NCBI RefSeq assembly: GCF_023159225.1
Contig: NC_063171.1
Location: forward strand, 2,337,501-2,401,500
Length of the DNA: 64,000 nt
From: Perognathus longimembris pacificus
Taxonomy: Eukaryota > Chordata > Mammalia > Rodentia > Heteromyidae
Direction of reading: 5' to 3'
Below, piece by piece: positions 57,191 through 64,000 of the stretch. Each line of letters opens with the position of its first letter. Within the stretch, counting starts at the first letter, position 1. The notes beneath the pieces were generated by a model that worked only from the letters and a program-made list of their open reading frames with translations, was not told the DNA's origin and ran no database searches. The position numbers were made by a program, and so were the translations under genes.

Positions 57191-57212
57191 TCTATCACAC
57201 ACATACACACAC

Positions 57213-58739
57213 TCACAGAAAGAACACAGGCAAGATTCAGTTGGGGGAGGGAGAAACATGTACTGACAAAAGACAAGCATGGAGAAATTTATTTTTAGCA
57301 TAAAAGAAATTGATTTCTGTTAATAAAATATATTATGAGAAGAAAGTGATTAATAATCTGAAAAATTCACTTTTCTTGTTCTCAGGTTTTCCTTTGATGA
57401 CCTCACCCTTATTAGCACCCTGAAGACATGAGTGAAGTTAGAAATCATTGAAGAGCTGGAAATTCACCATTTCCATCCCATTCACTTTTCTTTTATTTTC
57501 CTGTGATAGAGTCAGCTGTATAATAAATAGAACATCTCACTCTTTATGAAAAGCAACAGCTGGTCAATTGTTAAAATGTTTGGAAAATTCTGGCATAGTA
57601 ATGTTAGTTTAAGACAATGCTAGCTGACATAAACTTGTCTCTTAGACAGATTAAAAAGACTAATGGAAATGTAAAGAAAGAAATAAAAAAGGTCAATGCA
57701 CATCAGTAGGGTCTTGCCCTTGGCTTGGGCTGTAGACAAATGATCTGAAATTGCTGCTGACCGATGCCATTAAAACTGGAATGGAGAATCCATCTGAATA
57801 GATTCACACTAATGCATTGCCCCACCTGTCACTCTATGGAATACCAGCATGTACAGATGTAAAAGATTGAATGCAATTACTTCTTGGGTTTTTTTTTTCC
57901 CAGTCACAATTTGAAATGTCAGTCTGCACAAGTTGTAAAGCAAACATAGTGTAGACCATATTTTTCAGTGCATTTTCAACCTTTCCCCTCTTGGATTTTT
58001 TCCACCAATTATATAACACATGGTCACTTTTCACTACTTGAGAATGTGTGTACATATACAATACTTAATAACTAGAAAACATTGAAGAATATTGTTGATG
58101 TCTTGATGCACAAAAACAAAAGACATTTGTGAGATTTTTCTTCATGTGTTTAAAGGGCATACTGCTTTTACAATAAAATACAAATTTGCACTTAGCAAGG
58201 ATATTCCATATATCATTAATTCTTTTGATAATATGGAGAATTTTTACTTTTTTTATTTATCCAAATTTGACATAATCTTTTAAAATAAAATCATCTATAA
58301 AATAATCACCATCAAAATCAACCCATAAATATCACACTTTCAAATCTGTGCCTTCAGTAAGGAAATGTAAATTGCTAATGCTAATCAGGCACTTTCTTAA
58401 ATATTCATGCAAAAATAATTTTTGTCATCACCAGAAGTCACCTTCTGTCCTTCTGGTTCATTGTCTTGCTCTCTCTTTCCCCATTTTTTTATGCTGTGCA
58501 TGTGAGTGCACGCACACACACATTTGTACTTCTCCCCAAGGTCTTCCCAATTTGAATATGTTTAATTTTGGATTTGAACTAGATTTAGATTTCATTCAAG
58601 ATTATCTCCTTTTCCTCCTCTATGCATTCTTCTTTGGAAGTATGTTCATTATTTCAGGAAGGAAATTCTAGCTTAACCTATCTTCCAGCCCCTGTGGTGA
58701 TTTATTTCATTCCTTCTGGACTTCAGTGATTGGCATTCT
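57213..58739. other. Unique AT-rich sequence, nothing recognised
   Basis: The frame at 58348-58671 (107 codons) ends in a hydrophobic stretch but matches nothing that I recognise. Confidence 0.4.
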
Positions 58740-58934
58740 TCCCTCCCTCCCTCTCTCCCTCCCTCCCTTCCTCCCTCCTTCCCTTCCCTTCTTTCCCTCC
58801 CTCCTTCCCTTCCCTTCTTTCCCTCCCTTCCCTCCCTCCCTTCCTTCCTTCCCTCTTTCTCTCTCCTTCCTTCCTTCCTTCCTTCCTTCCTTCCTTCCTT
58901 CCTTCCTTCCTTCCTTCTTTCCTTCCTTCCTTCC
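58740..58934. repeat. (CCTT)n/(CCCT)n microsatellite
   Basis: Polypyrimidine CCCT/CCTT units, cleanest (TTCC) at 58868-58935. It occupies the place of the antisense right monomer and tail of the SINE that follows. Confidence 0.95.
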
Positions 58935-59058
58935 ATTTCTAGCTTTGGGTGGTTAATTGGAGATAAAAGTCTCATGAACTTTTCTACCAAGGCTAACTTT
59001 AAGTCTCAGAGTCCTAAATATCTAGAATTACAGGCATGATCCACTGGCACTCAGACCT
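58935..59058 (-). repeat. 7SL-like left monomer of a dimeric SINE, antisense
   Basis: 'gggtggttaattggagataaaagtctcatgaacttttctaccaaggct', 'agaattacaggcatgatccactgg'. The right monomer is replaced or eroded by the microsatellite. Confidence 0.7.
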
Positions 59059-59403
59059 TCCTATTTATTTTTATATGTAGATGCCTAGTTGTTTCAGTAC
59101 TGTTTGTTGACCGTTTAATTTTCTCTATTAAATTTTCATTCCATTTAAGACAAAGTTTAATTGAACGTATTTGTCAAGCAGACCAACACAAATATAGTCA
59201 ATACCCACATAGACCTATTCCTCTACTTTTTGCTAGTTTATCCTGTTTTGATATTGCATTTCATAATAAATCTTAAAGTCAGAGATTATCAGGCTTCTGG
59301 CCTTTTTCAGTAATTTGTTAGTCACTCAGTTTTATTGTATCTTCCAGGTTTTTTGCCTTTCTGTAAACAATTTTTAGAATCTGTTTACTGAAATTCACAA
59401 AAA

Positions 59404-59632
59404 TACCATTTTTTCAAGTCCTAGAGCTTGTACTCAGGGCCAGCATGCTGTCCCTAAGATTTGCTCAAGGTTAGTCCTCTACCACTTGAGGCACTGTTGC
59501 ATTTTCAGCTTTTATTGGAGATAAGAATCTCATGAACTTTCATGACCAGGCTGGCTTCAAACTGTGATCCTTATATCTCAGCATCCTGAGTATCTAGAAT
59601 TACAGGTGTAAGCTACTGGCACCTGGCTCTCT
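59404..59632 (-). mobile_element. 7SL-like/Geo dimeric SINE inside ancient LINE-1
   Basis: 'ttttttcaagtcctagagcttgtactcaggg', 'tcctctaccacttgaggcactg', 'gagataagaatctcatgaactttcatgaccaggctgg', 'tacaggtgtaagctactggcacc'. LINE-1 text resumes on both sides. Confidence 0.82.
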
Positions 59633-59820
59633 TGAGGGTTTTAATATGGATTTAATATTAAATTTATAAATCAAGCTGATACAAGCTGTCATCTTGACCA
59701 TATTGAATCTTCTTATCCATGAACATGGAATATTTGTGCGTTAAAAAAATACCTGTGTCCCTTTCATCTGGATTTGGTAGTTTTCCTCCTGTAGAACCAG
59801 CACACACTTTTCTATTTTCT

Positions 59821-60072
59821 TTCTTACTGGTATCAGAGTTTGAATTTAGGACCTTACTTTCTTACTGGTATCAGGGTTTGAATTCAGGGCCTTATGCTTA
59901 CTGGGCTTACTTGTTTGGCTGGTACTCCAACACTTGCACCATTTTTCCAGCCCTATTTAATTGCCTCTTTGTTTTGGAAGTGCAGCCTTGCAGACATTTT
60001 AGCCTGAGTACCCTCCTTCAGATCTTGTCCTTCTTAATCCCTAGACTTATAAGTGTGAGCCACTGACATTCA
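59821..60072 (-). mobile_element. Dimeric SINE of divergent subtype with a 38-bp tandem duplication
   Basis: 'tactggtatcagggtttgaattcagggcctta', 'tggctggtactccaacacttgcacc', 'gtgcagccttgcagacattttagcctgag', 'cttataagtgtgagccactgacattcac'. The first 38 bp are duplicated in tandem (59821-59858 and 59859-59896, four or so differences). Confidence 0.65.
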
Positions 60073-61009
60073 CCTAAAATATCTCATGTAGTTCTTAGAT
60101 TTATTGTTAAGAATGCCATTTTTGAGTGATAACATAGGTAGTATTGTATTTCAATTTTAAATTCTAATAATCCATTTCTACAGTTTAACAAAGTAACTTA
60201 AGTACAAATATTATATATTGTAACCTTGCTATACTCCTTATTAGTTGCACTAATATTTTACTGATTCTTTATATGTAGGTAATCTTGTAGTCTATGACTG
60301 AACACAGATAGGTTATTTCTCCCCTCCCAAGCTGCATGTCTTACATTTCCTTTTCTTACCTTACTGCATTTGATAGGACTTCCAGTATAATAGTTAATAA
60401 TAGTGATAAGATGGAACATCCTTGCCTTGTTTCTGTACTGGGGTATAGGTAGCACCTAGCTTTGTACTCAATAAGCAACATTTATGCCAGATTTGTATAG
60501 ATACCCTTTACTAGTTGAGTAAGTCCCCTGTTCCTTCTTAGTTTATGAATTGATTTTGTCTTGAATTGAGTGACAAGTTTTGCCAAGTAGGTTTTTTTTT
60601 TGCATGTACTATATGATCATATTATTCTTCCCTAATAGTCTATTTGTCGGGAGATAGACAATAATGATTTATTTTTGAATGCTGAATCAGCCACAGTAAA
60701 TCCAAATTGCTCCTGATGTATAATTAAATTCTTTTTGTATACATTACTGAGTTTGGTTTGTTAATATTTTGTTGATAACTTTTGCACCAATGTTTATGAG
60801 AGGTATTTGTCTCTACCTTTTGTTGTGGTTTACTGGGTTATCTATCTTAGTTTTGCTAATGTAAGTGTGAGTTTCACAGAAGCAGTAAGGAAGTGCTCCT
60901 CCCTCTCCTGCATTTCCTGGATCATGCCATAGAATATTGGTATTATTTGTTTGATAGAATTTACAAGTGAAACAATCTGGATGTCACACTTTCAGTTTTT
61001 GAAGTTATT

Positions 61010-61200
61010 ACTAACTAGTTACTTTTTAAACATCTAGTTGTACAAGGAGATTCAATTTTGAGATATCCACACATGTGTGCCATGTACCTCTCTATCATTC
61101 TCTTCCTCTGTTCTCCTTTCCCAAATCAGTTTCAACAGCATCATTGTTCTGTTTTTACACATGTACGTAAAGTACTTTAACCATACTCATCCTGCCTGTA
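61010..61200 (-). repeat. Possible LINE-1 3'-end fragment
   Basis: 'gttgtacaaggagattcaattttgagatatccacacatgtg' and 'taaccatactcatcc' resemble antisense rodent-type LINE 3' text. Weak. Confidence 0.35.
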
Positions 61201-62239
61201 CAGGGCAAAGGGAAAAACAATGTTTAGTCAGAAATAACAGGCACAATGAATGGTAAAGAAAAAGGAAAGATCTCAGGTCCAGGGCTGTGCAGACTTCAGA
61301 AGAACAGAAGTTACTTAGATGTCGTGCAAAATGCAATTCCATTGCTTTGTGTGATACTATCCCCTCAACAAAGACAGGAATCCAGAAAGCAAGAAAAAAG
61401 CCAATTTAAACCTGTGTGGAAAAGATGTTGCTTAAAAAAATCCATGACAATTTTTAATAGAAAATCTGTATGTTCTTTTTTTTTTGGCTAACATGGTTTT
61501 GAAATAGATCATGGGATTTTGAATTGTCTCATACGTAATTATTTTACATCAAAGGGATTCTCCTTGAAATGACGTGTAAATTTCCTCATCAAAACCGGAC
61601 TAATCGTTTGTTCCATTTTGTGGAAAAAATAAAGTTCAAATTATGAATTGCAACATCTGATGAAGAAATGTTAAAAAATAAATCTTGCCACAACTTCAAG
61701 GTCACACATAGATGAGGACATTGGAATAATTCATATTACTTGGGGATTAGATAAAGCCATGCTTCTCATTGCCATCAACTCAGCATGTCTGAGCTAGGCT
61801 AGAATCACAGTTCAGCCAAAAGTAACAAATTTCAGAGTCAAAATATAGAGGGCCTGCCCCAGTAATATTTTCCCCTCTCTCATGAGACTGCCTTTGTTCT
61901 TTCTCAGAAGTAAATATAAACCAGGCCCAGTGCAAACACGTCTGCACACAGCATCAACAGTGTGCTCAGAATAAACTTAAGGGACAAATACATGACCTAG
62001 AGGAGCATAGACTCACCTATTTTATTCTCCTAATAGTAATTCATAGTAATTAGTAGTAATTGGCCATATTTACAGTAAATGCACTGTCTTAGTGAACAAG
62101 TGAACACATAATGAGAACCACAAGCAAAATTCATTTTCTGAAAATGCTTAATGATAAATACACCTCCTAGTTAGGATGGAACTGGAGATACCATCCTTTA
62201 CCTTTCTAAATAATTTTACTCGGAAATAAATAACACTTC
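61201..62239. other. Unique AT-rich sequence, nothing recognised
   Basis: The frame at 61246-61491 is not recognised. No repeat signature. Confidence 0.4.
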
Positions 62240-62900
62240 TTTTTTAATGTGCAAAAAAGTAATTCAACTAAAAATTGAATTTTAAAAACACTTTTAAGAT
62301 GTGTTATCTTGCAACTGAGAGAATGATGGGAATTAATTAGAAATTAAAAAGTGTACCTCAAATTATTTATTTTAAAATTAACAGATGATGAGTAGTCTCA
62401 TCACTGAAATGGAATCTGTCACTTGAAAGTAGCTGAAAAATACTCAAGCAAATTAAATGGGCCTCCTATACTTTGAGCTGGTATTCATTTTACCTCATTT
62501 ATATTAATGTAAAGCAAATCATCACAGAAGTGAATGTGTAGCAGCATTTGTTGGTAAATTCCACTTAATCTCCTGGCAGTATTATAGACATTTCATTAAT
62601 TATGCTGTTAGACACAGCATTAAATCACTTACTGAAAACCTTCCTCTTAATGTAGACCTTAATTTTGGCCACTATCAAAAGAATGCTCCGTGTTAAAGAA
62701 CCATCAAAATATTGATTTGAAATTTCAAGTCTAATTGGCTATTTCACAATTACATTATCTAGGGAAAGAAATGGCTGGCAACGTTTGTCATTTCTGGACA
62801 ATTATTCTCACAAGAGAAAAGAAGATAAAGCTGCAGATCAATTACATGTTAGATATCCTGACTACTGAGTGATCACCTGTTTTAGCAACAATTTATTTCC
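62240..62900. other. Unique AT-rich block, candidate conserved non-coding element
   Basis: No repeat or coding text for about 660 bp. Many homeodomain-type TAAT/ATTA words occur (for example 'attaattag' near 62332, 'cattaattatgctgtta' near 62593). The texture resembles deeply conserved enhancers of gene deserts. This is inference only; conservation cannot be seen from one sequence. Confidence 0.25.
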
Positions 62901-63239
62901 TTCTGTTACAATATAAAGTTAACTCTTAAACCAGAAATATGGGATCACAATTGATAAGAGATTTATGATGTTAAAAATCAATTTTTGTACCCACTTCTCC
63001 AAGACATATACTGAAGTAGAAAATATCATTTGTAATACATCAGGAGCATCACAAGCACAGACATATTGCCATGATTTATTGAATTTACTATGTTAAAATA
63101 TGCTATGACTTGGGGAAACATGCTTTTCTTTCAGTCTTTATAAATTTTTAAATTTTAAATAAAATCATAGTAATGTTGAACATTATTATGATGATACAAT
63201 GGCACTTCGTCGTTACATGTCACTTGAAATACATAGTAA
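62901..63239. other. Unique AT-rich sequence, nothing recognised
   Basis: No signature seen. Confidence 0.4.
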
Positions 63240-63249
63240 GACTTTTCTT

Positions 63250-63468
63250 TTCTTTTTCTTTTTTTTCTTTTTTTCGCCGTCCTGGGCCTTGGACTCAGGG
63301 CCTGAGCACTGTCCCTGGCTTCTTCCCGCTCAAGGCTAGCACTCTGCCACCTGAGCCACAGCGCCCCCTCTGGCCGTTTTCCATATATGTGGTGCTGGGA
63401 AATTGAACCAAGAGCTTCATGTGTAGGAGGCAAGCACTCTTGCCACTAGGCCATATTCCCAGCCCCCG
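63250..63468 (-). mobile_element. IDL-Geo dimeric SINE
   Basis: A T/C-rich tail complement, 'cgccgtcctgggccttggactcag', then the antisense Geo and ID-like monomers to 'ccatattcccagcccc'. Flanks GACTTTTCTT (63240-63249) and GACTTTCCTT (63469-63478) form a 10-bp TSD with one mismatch. Confidence 0.93.
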
Positions 63469-63478
63469 ACTTTCCTTA

Positions 63479-64000
63479 ATACACAGTTTTCTCAAGCAGT
63501 AGAAGTCAGGTCTGAACATCTTAGTATATGAAATGATAAAACTGAGTCCATAATAGTTGTAGAAAATTTCTTAATTTATCCCCCTCAAATTTGCAAATAA
63601 AAGAAGAACAAAACAAGATTCAGAGATTAGACCTTTGGATTGTTGGAACTAGCTGATCATTTATCAGTTTTGGACTGGGAATTGGCTTTGCAGCAGAAAA
63701 GGAGATGCTTGTGAAGAATGTCTTGCTTTACTTCACTGTGATTTGCTGTCCTGGGATACATTACTGCTGTCCCTTCCTTCAGAAGCTTGCTCCATAGGCA
63801 TTTATGATGATATCAGTCACTTCATTTTCTGAACACAATAGGCGATAAAAAAAAACCATGCAGTTTTTCCAAACTCTGTGTAAGCTTTCTATTTTGGAAG
63901 TCATTTTGTGGTGCTGGTTCTGCATTTGCATAACAAAAACGCACATCAAATGAGTACAAGACCACAGAGAAACCTTTATCGAACGTCATCCCATGTCCAA
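63479..64000. other. Unique sequence, nothing recognised
   Basis: No gene or repeat signature to the end of the window. Confidence 0.4.

Larger units (their letters stand above)
59059..60990 (-). mobile_element. Ancient LINE-1 ORF2 fragment, interrupted by two SINEs
   Basis: Read in antisense, text landmarks of mammalian LINE-1 ORF2 appear in order: 'aagtcagagattatcaggcttctgg' (59276), 'tttttagaatctgtttactgaaattcac', 'ttgaccatattgaatcttcttatccatgaacatgg' (59692), 'atccttgccttgtt' (60418), 'ttgaatgctgaatcagcc' (60675), 'ttaatattttgttgataacttttgcaccaatgtttatgagaggtatttgtct' (60760-60812). It is far more diverged than the other LINE-1s, with no open frame. Confidence 0.7.

Noticed and set aside
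58673..58990. Open frames rich in Arg/Lys/Glu/Gly or Pro/Ser/Leu
   Set aside because: Translation of the CCTT/CCCT microsatellite.

Overview
This is a mammalian intergenic or intronic window with no intact protein-coding gene and no recognisable RNA gene. It is AT-rich and dense in retrotransposons and microsatellites. The lineage is suggested by the SINEs. Many copies are the two-part IDL-Geo element: an ID-like tRNA-Ala-derived left monomer plus the 'Geo' right monomer. As I recall the literature, that family is restricted to geomyoid rodents (pocket gophers, pocket mice, kangaroo rats). The best inference is therefore a heteromyid or geomyid rodent; the species cannot be read from the sequence.

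Layout. 0-5 kb: a short GC-rich segment (330-960), old SINE and MIR pieces, a TATA/TATG-rich low-complexity tract and one IDL-Geo. 5-13 kb: two 5'-truncated minus-strand LINE-1s with target-site duplications (TSDs), two IDL-Geo copies and an unusual GT/CA inverted repeat. 13-28 kb: mostly unique AT-rich DNA, two 5'-inverted LINE-1s (17.3-18.8 and 20.6-21.6 kb), a SINE-in-SINE nest at 19.9 kb, MIRs and microsatellites. 28.8-35.6 kb: an essentially full-length minus-strand LINE-1 with 12-bp TSDs, a CpG-rich 5'UTR, ORF1 and ORF2, all inactivated. 37.3-41.4 kb: a plus-strand LINE-1 starting inside the endonuclease domain and itself interrupted by an IDL-Geo. 41.4-64 kb: a polypurine tract, a probable solo LTR (46.4-46.9 kb), short LINE-1 tails, a third 5'-inverted LINE-1 (54.5-55.4 kb), an ancient LINE-1 (59.1-61.0 kb), many SINEs with microsatellite tails, and an AT-rich unique block (62.2-62.9 kb) that could be a conserved non-coding element.

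How the parts relate. The LINE-1s would have supplied the endonuclease and reverse transcriptase that mobilised the SINEs. The insertion hallmarks agree: A- or T-rich tails, 10-17 bp TSDs, and a T-run/A cleavage site at the full-length element. Overlaps give a relative order. IDL-Geo copies sit inside an older 7SL-like/Geo SINE and inside a LINE-1. 7SL-like/Geo SINEs sit inside an ancient LINE-1. I found no convincing new biological system. The most distinctive features are the three 5'-inverted LINE-1s (two sharing a breakpoint), a second dimeric SINE family that shares its right monomer with IDL-Geo, and a few unassigned coding-like remnants.
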